A program made the translations under genes and the position numbers. A stretch of DNA of 64,000 bases from Synaphobranchus kaupii (Eukaryota; Chordata; Actinopteri; Anguilliformes; Synaphobranchidae): assembly GCA_029718625.1 (NCBI GenBank), contig CM056383.1:22979930-23043929 (forward strand). Direction: 5' to 3'. This document shows, one piece after another, positions 33,806 to 44,565 of this stretch. Numbering within the stretch: position 1 is the first letter of the stretch; the number at the start of each line of letters is the position of its first letter. The notes below the pieces were generated by a model. The model was not told the origin of the DNA and searched no databases. It worked only from the letters and a program-made list of their open reading frames with translations.

Positions 33806-34614
33806 TTGTAGGGTTTGAAAGTGTAAAATATGCAGAAGTTGATTGAAAAGAACCTGGAGATGATTGCCAAAAAAAAGAAAAGTAATCAGTCATCTTCCCC
33901 TTGGTCAACAATCCTTGCACCCTCATCTGTCAGAAATTTCATCTGTTCCGAAGTTTCACTCATTGGTTATGAATATGAGGAACATCGTTGGTAAATTTTG
34001 ATGGATTAGAAACACATTCAGCTTTTGTTAAGGTGACAGATTCAGGACCTATTTCATGCTACATGAAAAAAGCCAGGAGTTCATAATTTTTGGAAGATTT
34101 ATGTCCAACGGCAGAAGCAGAAAAAACAAGCCCACCGCGTTCCAAATTGACCTCCGCTGGGAGCTAGAACCTGTGTTAAAACAGCCCCTTAGCTCTAATT
34201 TACAGCCAGTGTAGAATAACGTTTCTTCATTTTAACATCTAAAATAATGTTCTCCCTGCAACCTGCCAAAGACACTGTTGCACTGATTACAGAGCCAGGT
34301 CTGGCTACCCAATCTCAGGAAACACATTTTTTTTAAATGAACAAGGGTTATGATCTTTTCTGAACGGGAAAAATATAAAACAATGTATCGCATTCAGATT
34401 CTGGTGTAATTTCAGGGCGCAAAACTGAGGAGAACGTGGAGACAATTATCTCCGCAGTAAATAGGCTGCTCACCCAGGCCAGCTGTGAAAGGGGAGAACT
34501 CTACAGAGACTAACTGCTTTCCCATGTGAGCGGGGTCATGGCTGACCTTGTGAAATGAAGCCTTGAAACTCTTGATGCCATGCTTTTCTTTCACCTGCAC
34601 CGATATCTAAGTAT
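33806..34614. other. Intergenic sequence, nothing recognised
   Basis: No exon or repeat family was recognised between the LTR and the repeat cluster starting near 34615. Confidence 0.35.
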
Positions 34615-34840
34615 TAGGGATGCAACGGTTCATGTAAAAATAAAATGGTTCAGTTCACCATACACAGTTCGGTTCGCTTGCTTGAAAAATCTTCTTTCAT
34701 GTCTAGCTATGTTTTAGAAAAAGGCACTCACAACTTCTTGCTTTAAAGATTTCATGTGAAGGTTATATTGGTCATTTTTCTTTGATGGCATACAACACTG
34801 AAAATAAGGATTACAAAGATCAGTTAACTCACACTTTCAC
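34615..34840. mobile_element. Possible end of a hAT-like element
   Basis: TTAGGGATGCAACGGTTCAT at 34615 looks like the terminus of a hAT family with ends of the type AGGGATGCAACGGTTC. A matching right end was not found nearby, so it may be truncated by the next element. Confidence 0.4.
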
Positions 34841-34844
34841 TAGT

Positions 34845-35340
34845 ACACTCTAGATCACTTTTTTTTCCGCTGTAAACGTGTTTGTACTTTATCATGAAAC
34901 TTATTCATGCATTCCGTTATTTCAACAATTCTGAAATAATATTGTATATCATAAGAAACTGGTAGAAAAGCATCTTTGTGCTGCCCCTAAGGGTTGAAAT
35001 TTCCTTTCTGCTCCCCACACTGCCCCCGCCCCAATCGTGATGTCAGAGTACCTCCTTGGAGGTACCTCTACATCATATGGATAAACAGCCGGCACCTGAT
35101 TGGTTAGAACCACTACGTTACTTTTGTTCTGGCTCCACGTTTTCAAACCGGAGCAACGTGGCATCCTGTTCATAAACTCTGTTATTCCACCTAAACAGTC
35201 CATTAAAATATGTTTCTGGAAATATTTGGGGTGAGAAATAGACCATGCAGTTGCTGAATCTTGATTCATATTTGATGTGCAACGTCTAGTTTGACAGTTT
35301 GATTCGAGTTATACAAAATCATTCACACAATGTAAGTTTT
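34845..35340. mobile_element. Short TIR element, copy 1
   Basis: It shares about 490 bases with 60893-61380: CTTATTCATGCATTCCGTTA, GCTCCCCACACTGCCCC, ACATCATATGGATAA and GTGCAACGTCTAGTTTGACA. Copy 2 retains both inverted ends. Here the right end is lost where the next element (35341-35945) begins. Confidence 0.75.
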
Positions 35341-35945
35341 TTTTAACGTAATGGATTAATGATTGCAGTTCGGCTTGTAGTCCACTTTAAAGGACTACAT
35401 ATCCAGTACTGCAATGCACGGGTGGTTCTTGACCAATAAGATATCATCATCTCGTCTGGACATTTTTGGCAGAATGGCAGTAGCCTGCCGCTGAAGACGA
35501 GCTAACTTTAGCTTGCTAAGTTGAGAAGCCCGCCTGATAAGGTCAGAAACTACAATACGGTTAACCACATAAAGCAATTCTAGCTTTTAGTCCTTCAAGC
35601 TAGCTAGCTAACGTTAGAAAAAAGTGTATAAAAACAGAGCTGACGTTTGGAGACATCGCTACACTACGGTTGCTCGTCCGGAGGGAATTATGGCGACGTC
35701 AAGTTTTTAAACATTGCCAGTGCTGGTATATTCACAACAAAATATTAAAATGTAAAATATACTCGAAGCTGGTCCAGAAAAACTACATGTTTTGCGAACG
35801 GGCGTTATACTAAACAATCCAGGAAATTGATGGTACATAATCACTAGAAATGGTTTAAGAGTAAGTTTTAGTTAATGTCTACGCTCTAAATGAATGGGGA
35901 ATTTACTTCCGAAACCAGTGTGACGTAGTCACTTGAGTACTCTAT
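35341..35945. mobile_element. Inverted relative of the nested TIR element
   Basis: This is the reverse-orientation copy of the element at 27185-27828: AGATATCATCATCTCGTCTGG, GGAGGGAATTATGG, CTCGAAGCTGGTCCAG, and the end CACTTGAGTACTCT at 35931-35944. Its left terminus is missing. Confidence 0.7.
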
Positions 35946-36076
35946 TGGATTTGAAATGGAACAGTGACTGTGAGGTTAAAGTGCAGACTTTCAGCTTTAA
36001 TTTGAGGGTTTTTACATCCATCTCAGGTGAACCGTGTAGCAATTGTAGCCATTTTTATACATAGTTCCCCCTGTTT

Positions 36077-37497
36077 TGTAACGTTCCATTCCCATCCTGT
36101 CCGTTTTCCGTGTTTTGCCCTTTCCCTCCGTGTCATGTTTGATTCCCATTGTCCGTGTTTTCCCCCTTGCTGCAGACTGGGTGTGTTCCCTCCGTGTGTT
36201 TCACTCCTTTTCCCCACTCCTGTCTCAGCCTATCTCCTTTCTCCGTTGCAGCATGCATTCCTCACACTCCGCTCTGTTCTATTACCCACTCACACATTCA
36301 CATGCTTTTCCTGATTGTTACCAATTGCACTTCCCTATTTAACCCACCTGCTGTCTGCTATCCAGTGCCAGTTCATTACCCTTGTTTCGACTCTGTAACG
36401 TTTCGTTTCTATCCTGGTCTTGAATTCCCTTTCCTGTTAAATCTTACTTCAGTTTGGTTCTGTCTCGGTGCTTAAATGCACACTGCCTACTGTTGTTTGC
36501 TAACCAGTCCTGTTTGTATGCGGTCCTACCTGCCGCACATTGCCTGTCTTGTTAACCACCACTCTACTGTTTCTGCCAGTCTGTAGCTGTTCGCGTTTCC
36601 CTGATTGTGTTGCGGTACCTCCGCTCCCACCTGACGTTGCGCCCTCAGCTGGGTCGTCTGCTCCTCCTTTCTACAGTGGTTCCTGTCCGGCTGTGGCTAC
36701 CGCCATTGTTACGGTTCCGGTTGCATCTACTGCTGTGGCCCTGCTGCCTCAACCGGGCCAACCCGAGGTCCGCTGCACTGCTCTGCCTTGCCGTATCCAG
36801 CCGCTACCCCTACCTCTGCTTAAGTTACCTGGTTCCCTGTTACTATTTACCCCGGCTCCCCCTCCTTTACATTTCATGTATTCCATAACCGGTTGTCTGT
36901 GTTCTATGTCCTGATCCGCCAAGTCCAGTACCAAGTCCAGTTCCGGTTTGGAACATCCAGTGTCTCGTACCAGGTCCTGTTCCGGTTTGAACAACTCCGT
37001 GTTCCCGTGATCCAGTTCCAGTTGACCTGATCCAGTCCCTGTCCAGTCCAGTTCCGGTTGGGAACATCCAGTGTCTCGTACCAAGTCCAGTTCCGGTTTG
37101 GAACATCCAGTGTCTCGTACCAAGTCCAGTTCCGGTTTGGAACATCCAGTGTCTCGTACCAGGTCCTGTTCCGGTTTGGAACAACCCAGTGTTCCAGTAA
37201 AGTCCAGTTCCGGTGTTATCCGTTCCAGTTTCCTGTCCAGCCCAGTTCCGGCTCGGAACTCCAGGGTTCCAGTACAAGGTCCAGTTCCAGCCTGGAACAG
37301 CCTGCGTTCTAGTTCAAGTCCAGCTCCGGCTCGGAGCAAGTGAAGTCCCGGAGAAGCTCCGGACTTTATTATTATTTCTGTGTGTTAATTCTGTGTACAG
37401 CTTGGGACTGACCCAAGCTCTAATAAACTACCTTTTCTTGTACCTCTGCCTCCTTGTCCTGCACTTAGGTCCAGCCCCCCTGTTCATGGACGTGACA
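36077..37497 (+). mobile_element. Solo LTR, 1421 bp, with 5-base duplication TGTTT
   Basis: It begins TGTAACGTTCC and ends GGACGTGACA. TGTTT stands on both sides (36072-36076, 37498-37502). A polyadenylation signal AATAAA is at 37422-37427, with CCTTGTCCTGCACTTAGGTC after it, the layout of a fish Gypsy LTR R/U5 region. It is the same family as 57662-58861 (shared starts and the phrases GTCCGTGTTT and TCTCAGCCTATC). A tandem array occupies its 3' third. Long open frames inside are products of the array. Confidence 0.85.
36915..37335 (+). repeat. 39-base tandem array inside the LTR
   Basis: Exact 39-base spacing is seen at 37051, 37090, 37129 and 37168, with diverged units on both sides. Each unit has the inverted word GTTCCGG[TC]TTGGAAC followed by ATCCAGTGTCTCGTACCA. 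Because 39 is divisible by three, it creates a 196-codon repetitive frame on the minus strand, which I regard as an artefact. Confidence 0.9.
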
Positions 37498-37750
37498 TGT
37501 TTTAGGGGACCAAAAGTAATTGCACAAATTAACATAAGCTTAAATGAAGTCATCATATTTAATATTTGGTTGCATATCCGTTGGCATGCCATGACTTTCT
37601 GATGTCCCAAAAAAGACTCTTCATATCTTATTTTCAGGTACTAGTACAAGGGATACTATAACCTCTCTGCATTTAAATGGAGCTCTATGGGAACTGGGGG
37701 GGGGTCGGACTAGATTAAGCTGTAAATTACATTACTGTAAAAAAACGACG

Positions 37751-38817
37751 TTAAAAAAAAAGCCAAGTTACTCACGCATAGCCTACAGAGCGCTGTCTAT
37801 AAGTCCTGAATTCCAACTTGCAAAAACTAGGCCTGCCTTTAAAAGTATTGATATCAAAATGTGGCCAAGTTACAACTAGCAATATTGCCTATCGTAGCTC
37901 ACACTAAATAAACTAGCTCTATTCCAAAGCAATGCTATCCAAACTTTCCTAAATTATTTAATGCAACTTGACCCTGTGTTTCTTCATCTTAGCATGTGAA
38001 GAGATTATGCCTCATGGAACATGTCATTTCAATTAATGTTTTTAACAGTTGATGAATAATGACACTCCAGAAAGGATATGGTTATACTTTGTTGGCAAGT
38101 TTACTTTAGAAAATGTACAGGTTTTAAAATGTTAACTGCTGCTACAGATTTCTTTACAATTCACAAACAGACATTTATATCAAGAAACATCATGTACAAT
38201 AGAGAAAGGAGGGATGAATAAATAAATGCAGATAAAAATTAATAATATTCTTTCCTAGAAAATAGCATACATATAGCATTTTTACAAATGTACCCAGACA
38301 TGTTTGTGGTTCAGATGATGGCAAATAAGTAATAGTACTAATTTTCTTAACATAATAATAGTTATGATATTTGCGAACAGAATTTTGTGAACACAAGGAT
38401 ATCCATGCTCTGTAGGACCACACAGGTTTTGATAGAAAGCTAAATAAATCAATAAATACATAATCATAATAATAATAATAATATATTTTATTCATTCTGT
38501 GCTTTTCATAGACCCAAAGCAGTGGATGCAGACAATTGTTCAAACATGCCCTATATTGTAGTAATTTTTCTGTTTAATTTCTAAGTGCAACACATCTGAA
38601 TCAGAGTATTTCCACTATGAATTATTCTCATTTTGCAGTTTGATGTGGAACATACAGTTTCATTGACCACATTCTCTTGAGATGGTAAGATGAAGAAATA
38701 CAGGGCCAAGTTGCATTAAATAATTTAGGAAAGTTTGGATAGCATTGCTTTGGAATAGAGCTAGTTTATTTAGTGTGAGCTACGATAGGCAATATTGCTA
38801 GTTGTAACTTGGCCACA
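37751..38817 (-). mobile_element. Long-inverted-repeat element, second copy
   Basis: The left arm (about 37753-38000) begins AAAAAAAAAGCCAAGTTACT. The right arm (38690-38817) stops abruptly inside TTGGCCACATTTT, where a SINE begins. The interior is in the opposite orientation to the 53569-54748 copy, as shown by TTCATTCTGTGCTTTTCATA here against TATGAAAAGCACAGAATGAA there. There is no recognisable transposase. Confidence 0.85.
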
Positions 38818-39145
38818 TTTTTTTTATTTTTTTTTATTTGTTTCTGATTTTTGCCCATTTTCTCCCAATTTAGTAGCCAATTGAACCCCTATTCTAATTC
38901 AATTCCCCCCATGTAGCAACCGCTAGAGAATCACCGCTACACAACCCCGTCAGCCGGCGGTAGGACGGGAGGGCGCCACGTCCTCTTCAGGGCGCGACTC
39001 CTCCGAGCTCCTGACCGTGATTCCAGCTCGCCCAGGGCCGCTATGCGTGCAGAGAAGTGGTACAGAGGTACAGAGAAGTGTGCTGGCACCATAGAATGAA
39101 GGCGCGAGCTGATGGTACCCCCCACCTCCTTCTCCAGCTCAGGAA
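38818..39145 (-). mobile_element. SINE, minus strand
   Basis: It begins with a T-rich run (the A-tail on the minus strand) and TTTTGCCCATTTTCTCCCAA then TTTAGTAGCCAATTG, the familiar 3' end of a fish SINE. It continues with a GC-rich body (GGCGCCACGTCCTCTTCAGG). It truncates the element to its left. Confidence 0.65.
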
Positions 39146-39201
39146 AGAGCAGCGGTTGGAAGCCACAGGTAACCCGTGAAGTCTAAAAACATGTTGTATG
39201 G

Positions 39202-39895
39202 TTAGCACGGCAGTTTCTTTGTCAGAGGGAAGTTTGGTAACTGGTATGAAATGAGCTGCTTTAGAAAAGCGGTCAATGATAAAAAAAAAAAAGTATTAAA
39301 ACCCTTGGAGACGGGAAGACCTGTTACGAAGTCCATGGAAATGTGTAACCATGGATCAGCTGGGGGTGGGTAGTGGGTGGAATAGGCCAGCAGGGAGTAG
39401 TCTCTGGTTCTTATTCTGATTGAATGTGGCCCCGGCAGCGATAAATGACCGGACATCGGATACCAGGACAGGCCACCAAAAGCTCCTCTTGATGAACTCC
39501 AGGGTGCGCTGGATGCCGGGGTGGCCCAAGAACTTGGCTGAGTGAGTCCACTGGAGAACCTGGGAGCGAACAGAGACGGGAACATACAGGCAATTATCGG
39601 GACCCGCTCCAGGGCTGGGCTCAGTGCTATTGTCTTGATGCCCCACGTCACCAGTGCTACAATTTGAGTGGGAGGAATGATGGTTCTTGGGATTCTCTTG
39701 CTTTCAGAGAGGTCAAAAAGCCTTGAGAGGGCATCGAGCTTACCATTCTTGGACTGTGGGTGGTAAAATGTGGAAATCAAAATGGTTGAAAAATAATGAC
39801 CATCTCGCCTAATGGGAATTGAGGCGTTTTGCCTTCTGAATATAGATCAGGTTTTTATAGTCAGTGACTACTGTAAGTTGATGCTCCGCTCCTAA
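39202..39895 (-). pseudogene. Ty3/Gypsy pol remnant: RNase H end and integrase start
   Basis: Minus-strand frames contain KNGKLDALSR (RNase H/connection end of Gypsy pol), then HPGIQRTLEFIKRSFWW (zinc-finger spacer region before integrase), then SMDFVTGLPVSKG (start of the integrase core). At least two frame changes separate these motifs, so it is dead. It is the 3'-most of three pieces of one pol gene, the others being at 42397-42718 and 43576-44229. Confidence 0.88.
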
Positions 39896-42396
39896 CAAAT
39901 CCTAACTTTAGTAAAGAAACCGCTGATGTCCCGGCCCAGGTCACCGCTTTTAATATTTTTATTTGTAGGTGAGAAATGTTACACAAGCACTCATAAACAC
40001 GTTGTAACAATAACCCAGCTAAAATTCTCAAATGTCATAAAAATATGTTTTCATATTTTATCAATAGTTTGAGCATATCCTAACAGTAGCGTTAGTCATT
40101 AGCATGTTTGCTTGCGAGTAAATCCTGGCTTGGTTTTTCTCATCGAACTACTGATTTCCCCATTTAGCTGACATTATTCAACAAACTCTGATTCACGTCT
40201 AACGTTAACTTACAGCAAATAAACTATCTGGTAGGCTACATTCAGTATTTGGTTTTATTTTGAGTGTATACGTGAACATACAGTTAATTACGTTACTATT
40301 AGCCAAATGATGTTTAGTTAACATTAAATTACGCAACTTGTGAAGTTTGCCAGCAGTGCAGTATAAACTTAATGTTCGCTAGCGAGAGAGATAACATTAA
40401 GTTACACAGATAGATTGCTAGCTAGCAAGATAGATGGATAGAGACAGACAGTTGGATAGAGACATAGCCTATAAATAAATAGATGCTAGCTAGCTACCGA
40501 ATGATATAGAAAGCAAGTGAGAGAGATAGAGAGGTTGCTAGCGAGAGAGATAGCTATCGTTAGATAGTTGAAACTTCAAAATGGTAAAAAAAAACAAAAA
40601 CACATTTTGACATAAAACCTAGTTTGTTTATCAGAAAATACGCTGTTGCGACCGCCCATTGATTGTGATACAGCGGGGCTCAAATGTACTTACCGAAAAA
40701 CTGGAGAGAAGAATCATTGGGATAACGATTAGTACAGTTGAATACAGCACATGACATGATCTAATCAGAATAAAAAAATCACACCCAGGTGGTGAAGTAA
40801 GCGGTGCAGGTTTTGAGCAATCATATTAAAAAATGCAATAGAAAATGTGTGTGTTGTTTACATGTACAAAAACAATGGCCTCTGGTTTGGTGATATTTTT
40901 ACATTATGCTTCTTATTAATTAGTATACTTACAGACATTGCATTTAACAAACATGTAAAAGAGAGATAGAGATAAAAGGACAGCAATTGGTATTTCAGAA
41001 GAAACAGGAAATATGACAGTTAGTACTCTGATAACAAAAAGGAAAGATTACAGTTATTACTTGAACAATAACAATGGAATTCCAAACTCAACAAGAGGGT
41101 ACATGGATTGTTGGGCCGTTCCATAACTGACTGGGTCCAGCAGAACACTGGTGGTAGATTTTGTATTGATTTTGCTTCGGGGGGTTGCTACGGCGACTCA
41201 CCTTGCTAACAGGTGGAATGTTCAAAACTCCACTCTAGCGGCAGTTGGTAATTTCAATTTCGAACCCATTTTCTAACTTGTGACGACGACTACAGTTTTT
41301 AAGTTACACAGACATAATATGCATCAAAATGTTCATGTGGTTCCCAGAATTCCTACGGTGTAAATATCTAAGCTGTGACATTTTTAGTTTGTAAAATATT
41401 CAGTGTTGTTTGAAAACCATGCTCCCCATTCACACAAATGGTGGAATGTTCAAAACTCCACTCTAGCAGCAGCTGGTAATTTCAATTTCAAACCCATTTT
41501 CTAACTTGTGACGACGACTACAGTTTTTAAGGTACACAGACATAATATGTATCAAAATGTTCATGTGGTTCCCAGGATTCCTACGGTGTAAATATCTAAG
41601 CTGTGACATTTTTAGTTTGTAAAACATTCAGTGTTGTTTGAAAACCATGCTCCCCATTCACACAAATGGTGGAATGTTCAAAACTCCACTCTAGCAGCAG
41701 CTGGTAATTTCAATTTCAAACCCATTTTCTAACTTGTGACCACGACTACAGTTTTTAAGCTACACAAGACATATTATATACAGATGTGCATCTGGTTCCC
41801 AGGATTCCTATGGTGTGAATATCTAGCTGTGACATGTATATTTTTTGAGATAGAGCTGTCTGAAGCTGGGCATGCTTTTCTCAAGCTACTATTGTATTCC
41901 CGGGCATGTGACGCCTAGGCGACTCCTGATTGGTTTAAATCTCATGCTACGAACGGACGGACGGATGGACACACATGTCACGTATAGAAGCGGCTGCACC
42001 GCTTAAAAACAGCATTAACGTTACACTTGCCACTGAACTTCTGTGGTCTGACCCTGTTCTGACCAGTCACTGAAAAACTGTCCGAGGCAGGATGCGGAAA
42101 TCCTTATATGGTCATATGAAAAGCCATATTGCATGCACTGAAATAAACGCTAATTTAGAAATATTGGCGTGATTATTTAAAAAAATTGGACCCAGGGGAG
42201 ACATTAGACGGGATGGGATTAACTAGTTAAACCATAATTTCTTGTGTAAAAAAATAATTGATTTTATATTTCCACAGAGAACATTGGCCTCTTTTTGGGC
42301 TTTCTCCATTAACTTACAATGGGGTGGGCGGAGTTTCAAGTTCTTTTTGCCACCAGGCATTACAGTTCACTCTTTAGTCCATGGGGAAAAAAAGCT
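39896..42396. mobile_element. ~2.5 kb insertion splitting Gypsy pol
   Basis: The interval separates the RNase H/integrase and reverse transcriptase parts of the same pol remnant. It is AT-rich, has GAGAGATAG/AGATAGATGG low-complexity sequence (40383-40565), and carries a 228-base tandem array. No coding frame or clear terminal inverted repeat was found, so the class of insertion is unknown. Confidence 0.55.
41212..41850. repeat. 228-base tandem repeat, about 2.8 copies
   Basis: Units begin GGTGGAATGTTCAAAACTCC at 41212, 41440 and 41668, exactly 228 bases apart. The third unit decays after about 170 bases. Copies differ by a few percent, so the duplication is fairly recent. Confidence 0.93.
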
Positions 42397-42718
42397 TCAA
42401 ATATGGCGGCGTGTTGTTGCCGCTTGGCTCAGACAAACTGTCAATATGTCCTCAAGGTAAACATACACAAAGTGGTGCAGGAAATCTCTGAGTATGTCAT
42501 TTATAAGGGCCTGAAACACTGTGGGAGAGTCAGTGAGCCCAAAAGGCATGACTAAATATTTGTAGTAATCACTGGGGGTGTTGAAGGCCATCTTTCACTC
42601 GTCCCCTGATTTTATGCGTACTAAGTGGTAAGCATTCCCGGAGGTCCAGTTTGGAAAAAACAGCCGCTCCCTGTGGGGACTCAAAGGATGTGGACATGAG
42701 CGGGTGTGGGGACCTATT
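42397..42718 (-). pseudogene. Ty3/Gypsy reverse transcriptase fragment
   Basis: The minus strand encodes FSKLDLRE in one frame and, after a frameshift near 42600, [17 protein letters not shown] followed by the catalytic box as YLED instead of the usual YLDD. One catalytic aspartate is therefore changed. The fragment breaks off shortly after the box at the insertion boundary near 42396. Confidence 0.9.
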
Positions 42719-43575
42719 ATTGAGCGTGATTTTATTAACCCTATTTACTTTGGCCCTTCAGAGGCAATTTCCTCCTGGTTTCTACTAGTTTTATTTAAAT
42801 GTCAATATCTAAAAAAATATTCCCTGCACATCCATGGTTTTAAGTTCGAACTGAAGAAGCTGTATCATTCAGAAATTTGCTACAGAATACATTTATTTCA
42901 GAATAGTCACATACAGTATATATATAATAACCATAACATACGCCGCCTAATGTATTTAAATACGTTTAAAAAAGAACGTACGAAAGCCCGTGTGTATTCA
43001 CACAAGTACAGCAACGTATTTCAGCCCTAAGTGCGAGGGGTGGTCGCTGCGGAAATGTCGACTGTACGGGACTTTGGCGAAATATAACAAGATAAACTCT
43101 TCAGGGTTCATCACAAAACAGCTGTAGCTGAATATACTGGTAAGTACTTGGTTTCTTAAACATATTTATACGAGAGATTTTGGAGAAAAAAATTAGGTGT
43201 CTTCTAAACCAAAAGTGCATCAGGTACTGTATATAGTACAGTAAGCAAGGGAAAATGGTGATTGCTCATTTGTACAACGTTTTAAAAAAATATTATTGTT
43301 TCTATACGTGAACGTGATTTTCTTAGCGTGTATAAACGGTGCATTTTATGCATTTTACAGTCTGTGGCTGTAGCCAGAGGAGGGTCGTAAGTGCTTTGGG
43401 CTATTAATAACGCCCTCCTAATTTATTGCACTGCAGTGTAACTGGAGAAGCTGAGGTTTTCGCAAGAGGCTACCCTTTTTAAAAATACTGCGTCAAAATT
43501 TACGGGGTTTTCTTAAAGCTGTAGTTTATATTTTCAGATGAACATGAATACTGTAATTGAGACGCATGTGTCTCA
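42719..43575. mobile_element. ~860-bp insertion within Gypsy pol
   Basis: It lies between the N-terminal part of reverse transcriptase (ending near GLNSIN) and the next part (LMSTSFE). AT-rich with no frame. Weak inverted ends (ATTGAGCGTG against GTGTCTCAAC) are visible but not convincing. Confidence 0.5.
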
Positions 43576-44229
43576 ACCACTAGGGGTGAAGTTTATAGAG
43601 TTAAGGCCGTGGTAATAGATGCAGGGTCTGAGTCCCCCTTCCTTCTTCTTAACAACGAAGAATCCTGCACCTGTCAGAGATGTCGATGGACAAATGTGTC
43701 CTAATTCCAGGGCCTCGTTAATGTAATTGTTCATCGACTCAGTCTCCGGTCGGGACAGGGCAGAGATTCTTCCTCGAGGAGGCGTGGCAGCAGGCAGCAG
43801 CTGGATCGCACAGTCATAGGAGCGGTGAGGAGGCAGACAGGTAGCGAGGTGATTACTGACTACAGGAGCGAGATCCAGCGGTACCCAGGACAGATTTGGA
43901 TCAGCAGTGGCATCCTTGGAGGCAGAGGTGGACTCACTGAGTGAGCTGGAGAGCAAAGTCAGAGACAGGTTAGAGCAGGTACATCCCCACCCCACTGCAG
44001 AACCTGTGGACCAGTCAATCTGGGAATTATGTTTACTCAGCCAGAGATGACTGAGAATTAAAGGGTGTTTGTGGGAATTAACTAAAAAGAATTGTATCGA
44101 CTCATTATGAGAGCCCCACAGAGTCAGTGAGATAGTGTAGTAGTGTCCAACGAACAGAAGTTCAGGAAGCACGGTGGTAGGTACTCCCTGAGAGATGGTT
44201 ACAGAGTACCGAGGCCCCTGAGTGCACAA
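43576..44229 (-). pseudogene. Ty3/Gypsy protease to reverse transcriptase N-terminus
   Basis: This is a 218-codon minus-strand frame. Its first third fits the retropepsin tail (PLILSHLWLSKHNSQIDW). The last third is the start of Gypsy reverse transcriptase: ATCLPPHRSYDCAIQLLPAA, EALELGHICPSTS, and FFVVKKKEGGLRPC. The frame is unusually well kept but ends at the insertion at 43575. The active-site Asp-Ser-Gly/Asp-Thr-Gly is not present in the visible part. Confidence 0.88.
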
Positions 44230-44279
44230 AGGCAGTACCCTCCCATTAGGAATCTGCCCACCGTAATATCATTAATATA

Positions 44280-44475
44280 TGGGCTGTACATATCCAATGC
44301 CCTCCCTAAATTTGGAATGTCCAGTTATCTACAACTGCAGCCACGTTCATGCGGGAACCCCATTGGATTTGGGAGAGTGTAGACATCCGCGGTTCTCCTC
44401 CGAAACAGGTGGTTGTAGCCAGCTGCTTCTTTTCACACCACAGACTACAGCTAAGCTCGCATAGAGTGAAGTCGG
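44280..44475 (-). mobile_element. SINE, minus strand (family of 11885-12310)
   Basis: TGGAATGTCCAGTTATCTAC (3' end) and GTTGTAGCCAGCTGCTTCTT, then TTCACACCACAG, are the complement of the phrases GTGTGAAAAGAAGCAGTTGG and ATTGGACATTCCA in the plus-strand copy. Confidence 0.65.
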
Positions 44476-44565
44476 AGGAAGACCTTTAATATGCGGCTCC
44501 CGATCGACCAACGAGGGTAGCTAGATAGTGACCCCTAACCAACTGAACCCTCCCATTCACTAGGC

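Larger units (their letters stand above)
35946..37740. mobile_element. Tc1-like fold-back element split by a solo LTR
   Basis: The left part (35946-36076: GTGAGGTTAAAGTGCAGACT, CAGCTTTAATTTGAGGG) and the right part (37503-37735: GGGGACCAAAAGTAATTGCA, TTTAATATTTGGTTGCATAT) together resemble the element at 1835-2140 and 590-668. Positions 37622-37733 repeat one arm of the palindrome at 669-1200. The LTR at 36077-37497 is a later insertion. Confidence 0.7.

Noticed and set aside
36749..37339. A 196-codon minus-strand frame of repeated Thr-Gly-Thr-Gly and Arg-His-Trp units
   Set aside because: It is generated by the 39-base tandem array inside a solo LTR, since the unit length is divisible by three. 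There is no start context, domain or conservation to support a protein.
38282..38543. Tyrosine-rich frame (also at 53950-54144)
   Set aside because: It comes from an ATT/ATA trinucleotide repeat inside the long-inverted-repeat element and is not conserved beyond that.
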